DNA of 64,000 bases from Mesorhizobium ciceri WSM4083 (GTDB lineage: Bacteria; Pseudomonadota; Alphaproteobacteria; Rhizobiales; Rhizobiaceae), in assembly GCF_000519305.1 (NCBI RefSeq), contig NZ_KI912610.1, forward strand, positions 527,948 to 591,947, given 5' to 3'. Shown in pieces: positions 1 to 8,917 of the stretch (position 1 is its first letter; each line of letters begins with the position of its first letter). A model generated the notes under the pieces. The model saw only the letters and a list, made by a program, of their open reading frames with translations, searched no databases and was not told the DNA's origin. The position numbers and the translations under genes are program-made.

Positions 1-22
1 CCGCCAGACTGGCTGGCCAGGT

Positions 23-472
23 TTGAGGGCCAGGCTGTTCCATCTCTATTTCGTACTGCGGAGGCCGATGACGCTTGGCGTGCGCGGCTTGATCCACGAT
101 AGGGCGTCCAGGTCTGTCTTCCTTATTCGCCATACCTATGTGCCGGGCTGGCAGCTTCCCGGCGGCGGCGTCGAAGTCGGCGAAACGATGAACGAGGCAC
201 TGGCTCGTGAACTGGCCGAGGAAGGCAACATCGCTCTCACCGCCCCACCGGTGCTCAAATCGATGCATTTCAACCGCCGCTCCAGCCGCCGCGACCATGT
301 CGGCTTTTATCTGCTCGAGCATTTCAGCCAGACGGCGCCGAAGCTGCCGGACCACGAGATCGCCGAAGCCGGCTTCTTCCCGCTCGACGGCTTGCCGCAG
401 GGCACGACGCCGGCGACGCTGCGCCGCATCGCCGAGGTTTTTGACGGCGGGCAGCCCTCGCCCTACTGGTAG
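23..472 (+). CDS. Nudix hydrolase (5' end probably outside the window)
   Basis: Nudix-fold hydrolase expected to cleave a nucleoside diphosphate linked to another moiety; the substrate cannot be read from sequence. The Nudix box is complete: GGGVEVGETMNEALARELAE begins near residue 47 and is followed by EGNI, giving the G-x5-E-x7-RE-x2-EE-x-G pattern with E for the metal ion. The only in-window start is a TTG at 23. The frame is open to the window edge and related rhizobial proteins have a longer basic N-terminus, so the true start is probably upstream. The stop lies 1 bp from the stop of the convergent reductase gene. Family assignment is sure, specificity unknown. Confidence 0.85.
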   Translation: MRARLFHLYFVLRRPMTLGVRGLIHDRASRSVFLIRHTYVPGWQLPGGGVEVGETMNEALARELAEEGNIALTAPPVLKSMHFNRRSSRRDHVGFYLLEHFSQTAPKLPDHEIAEAGFFPLDGLPQGTTPATLRRIAEVFDGGQPSPYW

Positions 473-473
473 A

Positions 474-1466
474 TCAGGCTGCCGCTTTCTCGAAGCGCGC
501 CCGGTCGTGCCGTGCGGCATAATCCAGATCCGGTCCGACAGGCACGATCCGCGTCGGATTGATCGTCTGATGGCTGCCGTAATAGTGCGCCTTGATATGA
601 TGCATGTTCACCGTCCCGGCCACGCCAGGCACCTGGTAGAGATCGCGCAGATAGTTGGACAGGTTCGGGTAGTCGGCGATACGGCGCAGATTGCATTTGA
701 AATGGCCGACATAAACCGGATCGAAGCGCACCAGCGTGGTGAACAGCCGCCAGTCGGCCTCGGTGATATGATCGCCGACGAGATAGCGCTGCTTCGACAG
801 CCGTTCCTCCAGCGCATCCAGCGCTGTGAACACTTCACCGAACGCCTCTTCATAGGCGCGTTGCGTGGTGGCGAAGCCGGCGCGATAGACGCCGTTGTTG
901 ACCGCGGGATAGACCAGCGCATTGATGCGGTCGATCTCGCCGCGCAACGCCTTCGGATAGAAATCGAGGCTGGCGTCGCCCCATTCGTCGAAGGCTGAAT
1001 TCAGCATGCGGATGATTTCGGAAGATTCGTTGGAGACGATGGTCTGCTCCTTCTTGTCCCACAGCACCGGCACCGTCACCCGGCCCGAATAGGCTGGATC
1101 GGCCTTGGCATAGATCTGGTGCAGGAAGTCGAGGCCGTAGAGCGTATCGCCCGTGGCGCCGTCCTCAGCCACGAACGTCCAGCCATTGGCGCCCATGAAA
1201 TGATGCACCACCGACACCGATATGACGCCTTCCAGCTTCTTCAGCGCGCGAAAGATCAATGTCCGGTGGGCCCACGGACAGGCAAGCGAGATATAGAGGT
1301 GATAGCGGCCGGGCTCAGCCTTGAAACCGCGCGTCCGGCTTTCGGCAGGCGCCCCGTCAACGGTGATCCAGTCGCGCCATTGCGACTGCGTCCGCACGAA
1401 CCTGCCACCATTGTCCGCTGTATCGTACCAGCGGTCCTGCCATCTTCCTTCGACCAGCAATCCCAT
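474..1466 (-). CDS. Glutathionyl-hydroquinone reductase (Xi-class GST, YqjG/ECM4 family)
   Basis: Cytoplasmic glutathione-dependent reductase of about 330 residues, the usual family length. The family reduces glutathionyl-hydroquinones to free hydroquinones and protects against quinone adducts. The catalytic cysteine is in the ACPWAHRT motif (Cys63), inside an N-terminal thioredoxin fold; a helical GST domain follows with the family-typical N-E-S-S-E-I stretch after the active site. The start at 1466 is preceded by an AAGGAGA-type ribosome binding site; the frame extends 27 codons further upstream without such a site. Convergent with the Nudix gene. Confident at family level. Confidence 0.88.
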   Translation of the reverse strand: MGLLVEGRWQDRWYDTADNGGRFVRTQSQWRDWITVDGAPAESRTRGFKAEPGRYHLYISLACPWAHRTLIFRALKKLEGVISVSVVHHFMGANGWTFVAEDGATGDTLYGLDFLHQIYAKADPAYSGRVTVPVLWDKKEQTIVSNESSEIIRMLNSAFDEWGDASLDFYPKALRGEIDRINALVYPAVNNGVYRAGFATTQRAYEEAFGEVFTALDALEERLSKQRYLVGDHITEADWRLFTTLVRFDPVYVGHFKCNLRRIADYPNLSNYLRDLYQVPGVAGTVNMHHIKAHYYGSHQTINPTRIVPVGPDLDYAARHDRARFEKAAA

Positions 1467-1741
1467 GCAAATCTCCTTGCGTCCTGTTGGTTGATGTAGG
1501 CGCAAGGTTGCCCTGTCGAAGACGTCAGGTGCTGAACAGACCGTCACTTGGCAGAAATGACGGACATATCAGGCCGATTGCAGCGGCGGGAAATTGATGC
1601 TAGCGGACAATCCGCATGTTCGACTTTGCTTTGATCCGGTTTGACCGACGACGAAAGGGCGCCCGCGCTTGATGAAGCGCTGACTGGCGAATGCTGCCGT
1701 TTGCAGCAAACCTTTCCTCCTTGCACCGGACCGCAAAGACC

Positions 1742-2278
1742 ATGAGCCTTGCCGACGTGAAATACCTGCCGGAAGCCCCGGCGCACGACCCCGAGATCGA
1801 AGCCATCAACGACGAAGCCTTCGGGCCCGGCCGCTTTGTGCTGGCGGCTTACAAGATTCGTGAGGCCGGAGGGCACGAGCGCTCGCTGTCCTTTGTCGCC
1901 GTCGATGGGGACATAGTGGTCGCCTCCGTGCGCATGACCCGCATCGCCGCCGGTGCCGGCCGCGCATTGATGCTCGGGCCGCTCGCCGTGCGGCCGGCCT
2001 TCAAGAATCTCGGCATCGGCCGCCGGCTGGTGGCGATCGCGCTGGAGGCCGCCGCCAAGACCGGCGCACCTGCCGTCATGCTGGTCGGTGACGAGCCCTA
2101 TTACGGGCCGCTCGGTTTCAAGCGGATTCCGCGCGGCCAGATTTCGATGCCGCGCCCCGTCGATCTCGACCGGCTGCTGTCGCACGAGATCGCGCCGGGC
2201 GCGGTAGCCAGGCTCTTGGGCGAGGTCTGCCACGCCGATCAGGCCAGGGTGGCCGATCCTGCCGCGGCGATGGCTTGA
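1742..2278 (+). CDS. GNAT-family N-acetyltransferase (YhbS-like)
   Basis: Predicted acetyl-CoA-dependent N-acetyltransferase of 178 residues. The acetyl-CoA binding motif A is visible as LGPLAVRPAFKNLGIGRRLV (Q/R-x2-G-x-G/A type), and the C-terminal half has the YYGPLGF turn typical of YhbS-like GNAT proteins. I chose the ATG at 1742 rather than the upstream ATG at 1691 because the first 17 codons look unlike a protein and the homology-bearing part starts right after it. The acceptor substrate is unknown. It is followed by the SDR gene on the same strand about 60 bp downstream, so co-transcription is possible but not needed. Confidence 0.75.
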   Translation: MSLADVKYLPEAPAHDPEIEAINDEAFGPGRFVLAAYKIREAGGHERSLSFVAVDGDIVVASVRMTRIAAGAGRALMLGPLAVRPAFKNLGIGRRLVAIALEAAAKTGAPAVMLVGDEPYYGPLGFKRIPRGQISMPRPVDLDRLLSHEIAPGAVARLLGEVCHADQARVADPAAAMA

Positions 2279-2339
2279 CCTTTCCCGTCCATCTGGCGCC
2301 TGATCCATCCCACTGTTCCTGAGATCAAAGGATGACGCC

Positions 2340-3101
2340 ATGAACCCGAACGGCCAGATCGCGATCGTCACCGGCGGCGGCTCCGGCCTTGGCGAGGCAA
2401 CGGCGCGCGCGCTGGCCGCCAAGGGAGCTCGCGTCGCCATCTTCGACGTCGGTATTGACCGCGCCGCCAAGGTCGCGGCCGAGATAGGCGGCATTGCCGT
2501 CCAGTGCGACGTCAGCAGCGCCGATAGTGGAACCGCTGCGCTCGCCGACGTGGCCGCCAAGCTTGGCGAGCCACGGATCCTGGTCAATTGCGCCGGCATC
2601 GCCATCGGCGTGAAAACCATCGGCAAGGATGGTCCCCACCCCCTCGACCAGTATCGCAAGGTGATTGAGGTCAATCTGATCGGTACGTTCAACATGATCC
2701 GCCTCGTCGCCGAGCGCGCGTCGAAGCTCGAGCCGCTGCAGGGCGGCGAGCGCGGCGTCATCGTCAACACCGCTTCGGTTGCCGCCTATGATGGCCAGAT
2801 CGGCCAGGCCGCCTATGCGGCTTCCAAGGGCGGCGTCGTCGGCATGACCCTGCCGGTAGCGCGCGACCTTGCCCGTTCCGGCATCCGCGTCTGCACCATC
2901 GCGCCCGGCATCTTCAAGACGCCGATGATGGCCGGCATGCCGCCAGAGGTGCAGGATTCGTTGGGCGCCGCCGTGCCGTTCCCGTCGCGCCTGGGCGAGC
3001 CGTCCGAATATGCCGCTCTCGCCCTGCACATCATCGAGAACCAGATGTTGAACGGCGAGACCATTCGTCTCGATGGCGCCATCCGCATGGCACCGAAATA
3101 G
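2340..3101 (+). CDS. Short-chain dehydrogenase, 3-hydroxyacyl-CoA dehydrogenase type II (HSD17B10-like)
   Basis: NAD-dependent SDR of 253 residues. The cofactor motif TGGGSGLGEA is at the N-terminus, the NAG-type motif appears as NCAGIA, and the catalytic Ser/Tyr/Lys are in NTASVAAYDGQIGQAAYAAS followed by KGG. The stretch around the active site and TLPVARDLA is characteristic of the HSD10/type II 3-hydroxyacyl-CoA dehydrogenase subgroup, which oxidises branched and straight-chain 3-hydroxyacyl-CoA. An AAAGGA ribosome binding site precedes the ATG. Only 6 bp separate it from the methylacyl-CoA racemase gene, so the two probably form a small branched-chain acyl-CoA operon. Confidence 0.88.
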   Translation: MNPNGQIAIVTGGGSGLGEATARALAAKGARVAIFDVGIDRAAKVAAEIGGIAVQCDVSSADSGTAALADVAAKLGEPRILVNCAGIAIGVKTIGKDGPHPLDQYRKVIEVNLIGTFNMIRLVAERASKLEPLQGGERGVIVNTASVAAYDGQIGQAAYAASKGGVVGMTLPVARDLARSGIRVCTIAPGIFKTPMMAGMPPEVQDSLGAAVPFPSRLGEPSEYAALALHIIENQMLNGETIRLDGAIRMAPK

Positions 3102-3107
3102 AAGGTC

Positions 3108-4283
3108 ATGAGCGCCGGCCTGTCCGCTGCCGCAAAAACCGGTCCGCTGGCCGGGCTGAAGGTGATCGAGATGGCCGGGCTCGGCCCGGTGCCGCTGGCT
3201 GGCCTGATGCTGTCGGAGATGGGCGCGCAAGTGTTGCGCATCGAACGGGCGGGGACGAGCCAGCTCCTGTCGCTGCCGGATGAGTACGACATCGACCGCC
3301 ATGGCCGCGCCGTCCTGCGCCTCGACCTGAAGCGCCGTGAAGGCACCGATCTGTTGCTGCGCCTTGCCGAAAAGGCGGACATGTTGCTCGAAGGCTTTCG
3401 CCCGGGCGTCATGGAGCGGCTCGGCCTCGGCCCGGAAACGGTGATGGCGCGTAGTCCGGCGCTGATCTACGGCCGCATGACCGGCTTCGGCCAGGACGGC
3501 CCGCTCGCCGGCCGCGCCGGCCACGACATCACCTACCTCGCCTATAGCGGCGTGCTACACGCCATCGGCCATGCCGACGGCCGTCCCGTCCCGCCGCTCA
3601 ACCTTGTCGCCGACTATGGCGGTGGCGCCATGATGCTGGTTGCCGGCGTGCTGGCTGCCCTGTTCCAACGTTCGCGCACGGGCAAGGGTGAAGTCATCGA
3701 CGCCGCGATGGTCGACGGCGCCTCGATGCTAGCGGTGCCCCTGCACGCCTTGATGGCGGCCGGCTTGTGGAGCGACAAGCGCGGCGCGAACCTGCTCGAT
3801 TCCGGCGCCCCGTTCTACGACACCTATGAGACGTCGGATGGAGGCCATATCGCCATCGGCTGTCTCGAGCCGAAATTCTTCGCTGAATTCGCCAGGCTGC
3901 TGCCGCTCGAGGAGCGCTTTGCGTCCGGCCAGTACGACAAGGCACTGTGGCCGCCGATGCGCGCCGCCATTGCCGATCGGATCCGGCAGAAACCACGCGA
4001 CGACTGGGACCTTCTGTTCGCGCAAACCGATGCCTGCGTTGCACCCGTTCTGTCGCTGCAAGAGGCGAAACACCACCCGCACAATCGGGCACGCAACGCC
4101 TCTGTGACGACAGGTGCATTTGAGCGCCCGGCCCCCGCGCCGCGTTTCTCGAGCTCGCAACCGACATTGGCCACTATACCCGGCGACGAGGACGTTTCGC
4201 CGGCGGCGGTGCTGGCACGTTTCGGCTTTGCGAAAGCCGAGATCGACGACCTTGTCAAATCCGGCTTGCTGACCGATAACTAG
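3108..4283 (+). CDS. Alpha-methylacyl-CoA racemase (CaiB/BaiF family III)
   Basis: Family III CoA-transferase fold protein of 391 residues. Residues equivalent to the racemase catalytic set are present with the right spacing: His139 in GRAGHDITY, Asp169 in LVADYGGG and Glu254 in GCLEPKF. This argues for racemisation of 2-methylacyl-CoA rather than CoA transfer. It lies 6 bp after the HSD10-like gene, which makes joint use in branched-chain fatty acid or isoprenoid-type acyl-CoA oxidation likely (inference). No export signal; cytoplasmic. A few changes from the canonical enzyme are expected at this length and none hits the catalytic residues. Confidence 0.88.
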   Translation: MSAGLSAAAKTGPLAGLKVIEMAGLGPVPLAGLMLSEMGAQVLRIERAGTSQLLSLPDEYDIDRHGRAVLRLDLKRREGTDLLLRLAEKADMLLEGFRPGVMERLGLGPETVMARSPALIYGRMTGFGQDGPLAGRAGHDITYLAYSGVLHAIGHADGRPVPPLNLVADYGGGAMMLVAGVLAALFQRSRTGKGEVIDAAMVDGASMLAVPLHALMAAGLWSDKRGANLLDSGAPFYDTYETSDGGHIAIGCLEPKFFAEFARLLPLEERFASGQYDKALWPPMRAAIADRIRQKPRDDWDLLFAQTDACVAPVLSLQEAKHHPHNRARNASVTTGAFERPAPAPRFSSSQPTLATIPGDEDVSPAAVLARFGFAKAEIDDLVKSGLLTDN

Positions 4284-4314
4284 AGAAGAAAGATCAACTT
4301 ACTGCGGTGCTGCA

Positions 4315-5094
4315 TTGGACGAGCCGAAAAAGGACGTGATCCGCGAGACGGACGCCGAAGCGATCCGGCTGGCGAAGACGCTTCTGCGCAGCGCCCGCTT
4401 TGGCGCCCTGGCGGTGGTCGAACCGCAAACCGGCTCGCCGCTGGCCAGCAGGGTCGGTGTGGCCACCGACATCGACGGCGCGCCGCTGATCCTGGTGTCG
4501 ATGCTTTCGGCGCACACCGGCGCGCTGCTTGCCGACCCGCGCTGTTCCCTGTTGCTCGGCGAACCGGGCAAGGGCGACCCGCTGGCGCACCCGCGCCTGA
4601 CATTAATCTGCCAGGCGGCGCGGCTTGAGCGCGGATCAGACGAACACGCCCGCGCCGAGCGCCGCTATCTCAACCGCAATCCCAAGGCGAAACTTTACGC
4701 CGGTCTCGGCGACTTTTCGATCTTTCGCCTCGATCCGCAACGCGCCAGCCTCAACGGCGGCTTCGGCAAGGCCTATCAGCTCGATCGATCGGATTTGCTC
4801 GCCAGCGGACCGATCGTCGAGGAACTCGCGGCGCGCGAACAATCCGCCATTGACCACATGAACGCCGATCATCTCGACGCGATCGCCGTCTACGCACAGC
4901 ATTTCGCAAAAGCATCCGGAAACGGCTGGCGTGTTGCCGGATTCGATGCCGATGGCATGGACCTGGTTTCGGGCGACGATGTTTACCGGGTCTTTTACCC
5001 ACAACCTCTGGCGGCGGCAGGCGAATTGCGGCACGTTCTGGTCGATATGGCCAGGGCTGGCCGAGCCATTTTCGACGCCGGGACGGAGACTTAA
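4315..5094 (+). CDS. HugZ-type heme-utilisation / pyridoxamine-phosphate-oxidase-like FMN-binding protein
   Basis: Protein of 259 residues with an N-terminal split-barrel flavin-binding-like domain (about residues 10-150, with the 'ALAVVEPQTGSPLASRVGVA' pattern of PNPOx-like proteins) and a C-terminal DUF2470-like domain (about 170-255). The latter carries IDHMNADHLDAI, the His-rich motif that in HugZ relatives contacts heme. Relatives are used in heme breakdown or stress tolerance; the exact role here is not provable. The start is a TTG at 4315 without a convincing ribosome binding site, so the N-terminus is uncertain. It stands alone, 31 bp after the racemase gene. Confidence 0.75.
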   Translation: MDEPKKDVIRETDAEAIRLAKTLLRSARFGALAVVEPQTGSPLASRVGVATDIDGAPLILVSMLSAHTGALLADPRCSLLLGEPGKGDPLAHPRLTLICQAARLERGSDEHARAERRYLNRNPKAKLYAGLGDFSIFRLDPQRASLNGGFGKAYQLDRSDLLASGPIVEELAAREQSAIDHMNADHLDAIAVYAQHFAKASGNGWRVAGFDADGMDLVSGDDVYRVFYPQPLAAAGELRHVLVDMARAGRAIFDAGTET

Positions 5095-5196
5095 TTATGC
5101 CGGATCAAAAGCAACACTTGAGATTTAAGTGAAATGCTCTACCTTTTGGTGACGCTGAATCGCCAGCGCCGATCGATAAGTGAATTTATGGAATCA

Positions 5197-5219
5197 GACG
5201 CCATTGCCCCCATGGCGTC
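5197..5219. promoter_or_regulatory. Inverted repeat upstream of the ArsR-type gene
   Basis: Perfect 8-bp arms GACGCCAT / ATGGCGTC separated by 7 bp, ending just upstream of the regulator's possible starts (5223 and 5247). ArsR proteins commonly repress their own genes through such dyads, so this is a candidate operator; it could also fold as an mRNA hairpin over the translation start. Confidence 0.4.
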
Positions 5220-5246
5220 GGGATGAACAGGAAGCATGGGGGATCG

Positions 5247-5591
5247 ATGGTCTCGACAAAGCTAATCGTGAACGCCGAATCGGCGGCAGAGTTTCTCATG
5301 CTGATGGGCAATGAGAAGCGACTGTTGATCATGAGCTACCTCGCCGAAGGTGAAATGTCGGTGGGAGCCATCGCCGAGAAGGTGATGCTCAGTCAATCCG
5401 CCCTGTCCCAGCATCTGGCCAAGTTGCGGGCGCTCGACCTTGTCGACACCCGCCGCGACCGGCAGATGATCTACTACTCCTGCAAATCCGACGCCGTGCG
5501 AGAACTGCTTGTCATGCTGGACGGCATTTTCGGCAGCGGCAAGGATGACCTGTCCCAGATGGCGCACCGTTTGCGCCGTGCTGGAACCTGA
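5247..5591 (+). CDS. ArsR-family winged-helix transcriptional regulator
   Basis: DNA-binding protein of 114 residues with the ArsR helix-turn-helix: NEKRLLIMSYL, then MSVGAIAEKVMLSQSALSQH as the recognition region, then LDLVDTRRDRQMIYYSC as the wing. I see no cysteine pair in the recognition helix of the kind used by arsenic or cadmium sensors, so the signal is unknown. An ATG at 5223 is also possible, but the ATG at 5247 is preceded by a G-rich ribosome binding site and fits family length. It does not sit beside an obvious metal-resistance or other target gene. An inverted repeat lies immediately upstream. Confidence 0.82.
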   Translation: MVSTKLIVNAESAAEFLMLMGNEKRLLIMSYLAEGEMSVGAIAEKVMLSQSALSQHLAKLRALDLVDTRRDRQMIYYSCKSDAVRELLVMLDGIFGSGKDDLSQMAHRLRRAGT

Positions 5592-5754
5592 CCACATAGC
5601 GCCGATCTCGCCGGTGATTCAGAGCGACATGCGCCCATCCGCGGCGCATAAAGCTGGCTGATTGTCCTGAATCGTCGCATCGTGCTTTCCAAACAAGGTG
5701 AGCGCCGGGAAGCGGTCTGGATTTTCGGACCGATGCGATGGTCGCGAGGACTGC

Positions 5755-6570
5755 ATGGATCCCATTCGCATCGACGACCCGCAAGATCCGCGCGTCGCTG
5801 CCTATCTCGATATTCGCGAGCGCGACCTCGCCGGCCGGCAAGGCCGCTTCGTCGCCGAAGGCAAGGTGGTACTCGACCTGCTGCTCTCGACCGGGCGCTT
5901 TGCCGCCGAATCGATCCTGGTCCTGGAAAACCGGCTGGCAGGTCTCGACAACATTCTGAGCAAGGCGCCCGCCGACCTCCCGGTCTATGTCGCCACCAGC
6001 GCGGTGATGGACGCTATCGCCGGATTTCATATGCATCGCGGCATCCTGGCCATCGGCCGCAAGGGAGAGCCGCAGCCGGCCGAAGCCCTGCTCGATGGCT
6101 TGCCCCCTCGTGCGCTGGTCGTAGTGCTCGTCGGCATCGCCAACCATGACAATGTGGGCTCGATCTTCCGCAACGCAGCCGCCTTTGGCGCCGACGCGGT
6201 TCTGCTGGATGCGACATGCTGCGATCCGCTCTATCGCAAGGCGATCCGCGTTTCGGTCGGCGCCGCGCTCAAGATCCCCTTCGCATCGTTCTCCGACACC
6301 GCCGGCTTCACAACGATGCTCGCCCGGCGTGGCTTCGAACAATTCGCGCTGTCGCCCCGCGGGAGGACCGACATCCGCGATGCGCAGCGTAGCGAGCGCC
6401 TGGCGCTCTATCTCGGCACCGAGGGCGAAGGCTTGCCGGGCAACCTGCTCGCACGCCTGCACAATGTGCGGATCACCATGGCGGAAGGCTTCGACAGTCT
6501 GAATGTCGCCGCGGCTTCAGCCATCGCGCTGCATCATTTTTCGGCCAGAGCAATTCCAGGAAAAGTGTGA
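5755..6570 (+). CDS. TrmH/SpoU-family RNA 2'-O-methyltransferase
   Basis: SPOUT-class methyltransferase of 271 residues, predicted to methylate a ribose 2'-OH in rRNA or tRNA using S-adenosylmethionine. Motif 1 is NHDNVGSIFRNAAAFGADAV, motif 2 is YLGTEGEGLP, and motif 3 is SLNVAAASAIALHHF, which together build the trefoil-knot SAM site. The N-terminal 110 residues form the RNA-binding substrate domain. The ATG at 5755 fits the family start; the frame extends further upstream without homology. The last codons and the stop lie inside a dispersed repeat, so the C-terminal tail ...IPGKV is repeat-derived. Confidence 0.87.
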   Translation: MDPIRIDDPQDPRVAAYLDIRERDLAGRQGRFVAEGKVVLDLLLSTGRFAAESILVLENRLAGLDNILSKAPADLPVYVATSAVMDAIAGFHMHRGILAIGRKGEPQPAEALLDGLPPRALVVVLVGIANHDNVGSIFRNAAAFGADAVLLDATCCDPLYRKAIRVSVGAALKIPFASFSDTAGFTTMLARRGFEQFALSPRGRTDIRDAQRSERLALYLGTEGEGLPGNLLARLHNVRITMAEGFDSLNVAAASAIALHHFSARAIPGKV

Positions 6571-6648
6571 AGCGGTTTTCCGTCCAGAATTGCGTCCAAG
6601 CAAAGCGTTAGGACATTTCGCCGTTTCCGTGAAACGGTGAAATGCTCT
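6547..6648. repeat. Dispersed rhizobial palindromic repeat
   Basis: About 100-bp element bounded by AGAGCA and TGCTCT, starting AGAGCAATTCCAGGAAAAG and containing a hairpin CCGTTTC-CGT-GAAACGG (6621-6637) within a longer imperfect palindrome. Elements of this type are scattered through Mesorhizobium and related genomes (established by recall, not searched). It overlaps the 3' end of the TrmH gene, and its hairpin may serve as that gene's 3' end. A shorter copy occurs at 10165-10196. Confidence 0.7.
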
Positions 6649-6662
6649 AAGGAGGCCTGACT

Positions 6663-7799
6663 TCAGCTTGTCGCGTCAGCCTTCTGCAGCGCGCGCACCC
6701 GGTCGGCAAGACTGCGGTCACCGTTGGCGGAGCGAGCGTCCGACGGTACTGCCAACGCCTTGGCGATCGGCGAACCAGGCCCCTCGAGCTTGGCCGTCAG
6801 ATGGACGACCTCCGCCGCCAGTTCGTTCATCTGCTCGCGCAAGGCGGAACTGCTGTCCATGGACTTGGACACTGCCAGTGCGGTGAGATCCGCCTTCAGC
6901 CGCTTGTTCTCGCGCGCCAGCGCCGTCAGCCTCGCCTCGAGCTGCTCACGGTCGCTGTCGAGCTTGGCGATTGCCTTGTCCAAATCCTCACTCCTGGCGA
7001 CATCGCCGCCCTTGCCGACCAGCCGCAAGGCTGGCGCGCTGTCCTCGGATTTCGATCTTTCGCGCATGCGTGCCAGTTCCTTTTCGCGGCGGTCGAGTTT
7101 GTCTTCGCGATCGGCAAGTGTGGCCAGCAGCCGTTCGACCTTCTTGTCGAGCTCGGTGGTCCTTTTCTTCTCGGCTTTCAGGGCGTCCCGCGCGGCCTTG
7201 CTTTCGGCCGCGATTTCCTGGCCGCGCCTGTCGGCTTCCTTGCGCTGGCCACGCAGCATCGCAATGTCACTGGCGAGTTTCTGCATTTCGGACTCTCGCG
7301 CCACGAGCTCGATCTGCCGGCTGCTCGAGGAAAAACTGGCGTCGTCATACATGCGCTCCAGCTTTTCCAGCTCAAGCGCGCGCTTTTCCAGCTTGCGCTC
7401 GGTTTCCTTCAGCCGCTCCGAAAGCTGCTGCAACTCGCCCTCTCGTTGACGCAGCGCTTCGTTCTTCGCGCCCAGCTCGGTCAGCGCCTGGTTCTTGTCC
7501 GTCCGCTCGACCGCCAGGCCCTTCATGGCCTCGCGACCGCGATTGATCTCGACGAGTTGTTCGGCCGCCTTCTCTCGCAACGCCTTGACGCTGATTTCCA
7601 GGCGGCGCGTCGTCATGGCATATTCGGCGCGGATGCGATCCTTGTCCGCCTGGATCTCGGTCTGCGTCAGAGGGATCGAGGATTCGATGCGTCTGCGTGT
7701 GAGCGCGACCGCACGACGCCATATGGCCGGAGCCACCATGAGCGCCAGAAAGCCAGCGCAGAGAAAGCCGAGGACGAAGAACAGGACCGACTGGACCAA
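6663..7799 (-). CDS. Membrane-anchored coiled-coil protein of unknown function
   Basis: Protein of 378 residues that I do not recognise as a named family member. A single transmembrane segment is at residues 3-30 (VQSVLFFVLGFLCAGFLALM), followed by a charged region and then about 250 residues of heptad-rich, Glu/Lys/Arg/Leu-dominated sequence that should form long coiled coils. The C-terminal 60 residues are less charged. This layout (one anchor and a long cytoplasmic coiled coil) resembles RmuC-like or scaffold proteins, but no nuclease domain is visible. It is encoded on the minus strand upstream of, and convergent with, the TrmH gene. Confidence 0.7.
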   Translation of the reverse strand: MVQSVLFFVLGFLCAGFLALMVAPAIWRRAVALTRRRIESSIPLTQTEIQADKDRIRAEYAMTTRRLEISVKALREKAAEQLVEINRGREAMKGLAVERTDKNQALTELGAKNEALRQREGELQQLSERLKETERKLEKRALELEKLERMYDDASFSSSSRQIELVARESEMQKLASDIAMLRGQRKEADRRGQEIAAESKAARDALKAEKKRTTELDKKVERLLATLADREDKLDRREKELARMRERSKSEDSAPALRLVGKGGDVARSEDLDKAIAKLDSDREQLEARLTALARENKRLKADLTALAVSKSMDSSSALREQMNELAAEVVHLTAKLEGPGSPIAKALAVPSDARSANGDRSLADRVRALQKADATS

Positions 7800-7937
7800 G
7801 TGACTACCCGTTGTGGCCGGTAAGCATCAAACCAGATAAACCAAAAGCGCATAGAGCGCTTCGACTGTGCCACGTTGACATGGCGGAAATCCAGCGTTGC
7901 GGCAAGGGTTTGCCGCAACACCACGAGTTTAATGCAT

Positions 7938-7973
7938 GTCGACCCAAAAGCGGTCCCGGTTTTGGGCAACGAC
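7938..7973. repeat. Short palindromic repeat (GTCG-CCCAAAA...TTTTGGG-CGAC)
   Basis: Inverted repeat with outer arms GTCG/CGAC and inner arms CCCAAAA/TTTTGGG between the coiled-coil gene and eipA. The same GACCCAAAA...CGGTTTTGGG pattern recurs at 37410-37458, which marks it as a small dispersed element. Transcribed, it would form a hairpin. Confidence 0.55.
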
Positions 7974-7989
7974 AGCCAAGGACTTCAGC

Positions 7990-8571
7990 TTAGAACGGAT
8001 TCCAGGTGGCGCGCTCGGTAAGCTTCAGATAGCCGAGATTGACGCCGAGCCGGGCACCGACCCCGGTGCGGATCGGCACCAAAATCACATTGTTGTTCTT
8101 CAGCACGTTGAAGCCGACGCCAGCCACCACATAGGCCGAACCGGCGACGCCGCCATAGCGATTGTAGAGGCTGCCCACATCGTCGAGATTGTAGACCAGC
8201 ATCATCACCCGCGACCCCTCGCCGCCGAAATCCCAGCCGAGCGATGGGCCTTGCCAGAACACTTTGTGATCGCCGGCATTCTTGGTGTAGAGCGTGCCTT
8301 CGCCATAGGTCAGGCCGCCGATCAGCGCGCCCGAGCCCTCTTCGCCGAGCAGATAGCCGTTGGGCAGGCCGTAGGAAGCAAAAATCTTCTCGACGACCGT
8401 GGCGAGCCCGCCCGATGTCGCGCCGAAGAACTTGTGACCGGAATCGACAATCTCCTGAGCGGTGTATTCCTGGGCCCGCAGGGCTGAAGTCGAGAAGACG
8501 AGAACGCCCAGGAGCGTGACCGCCATTGAGAAGACACGGAGAAAGCTCCGGTCGTAGTATCGGGAAAACAT
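7990..8571 (-). CDS. eipA: EipA-type periplasmic envelope-integrity protein (DUF1134)
   Basis: Secreted protein of 193 residues with an N-terminal signal sequence (hydrophobic AVTLLGVLVFSTSA, cleavage likely after ALRAQ) and the compact DUF1134 domain, recognisable by Gly-rich strands such as LGWDFGGEGSRVMMLVYNL and the end GVGARLGVNLGYLKLTERAT. In Brucella the orthologue EipA is a periplasmic protein needed for envelope integrity and is under CtrA control; it sits near chpT and ctrA there as here. It is divergent from chpT across a 346-bp region. Confident by domain and synteny. Confidence 0.85.
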   Translation of the reverse strand: MFSRYYDRSFLRVFSMAVTLLGVLVFSTSALRAQEYTAQEIVDSGHKFFGATSGGLATVVEKIFASYGLPNGYLLGEEGSGALIGGLTYGEGTLYTKNAGDHKVFWQGPSLGWDFGGEGSRVMMLVYNLDDVGSLYNRYGGVAGSAYVVAGVGFNVLKNNNVILVPIRTGVGARLGVNLGYLKLTERATWNPF

Positions 8572-8917
8572 GCTTCCAATCTCCGTCAGGGAGCACCTTC
8601 GCCGACGCCTCGCACCCCGTACGGCTCTTTTAGCTGGCCGTTAAGGGTAACTGTTAGGGGCAAACTATGCCGTAATCCTTTTTCAACCATTAAGCTCACA
8701 CATGAACATGGCGGTTCGAAGGCTGTTTGGGGTCGCTCAAGTGGGGTCGGCAGCCTGCGTGAACACGCCATTTGCCACAACCACAATTTGGATTTGTTGC
8801 TGCACGCACGGGCGCTGTGTATTCAGAAAGCCCGAGGAGAGAGTGCGTGATTCGTGTGGCAGGCGACGATCGATCGCCCGGCCATGAGTTGTGAGATTTT
8901 GCAGGGATTTTTCGCCG
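8572..8917. promoter_or_regulatory. Divergent eipA/chpT intergenic region
   Basis: 346 bp without a gene. Between about 8638 and 8695 it is rich in CtrA-like fragments: GTTAAGGGTAAC, CTGTTAGG and CAACCATTAAG, the last resembling the TTAACCAT half-site. I found no exact TTAA-N7-TTAA. CtrA regulation of eipA is known in Brucella, so CtrA binding here is plausible but inferred. Confidence 0.4.

Noticed and set aside
2325..3524. 399-codon minus-strand open frame opposite the SDR and racemase genes
   Set aside because: It lies exactly antisense to two confident genes and its translation is Arg/His/Ala-rich without any motif; a high-GC shadow.
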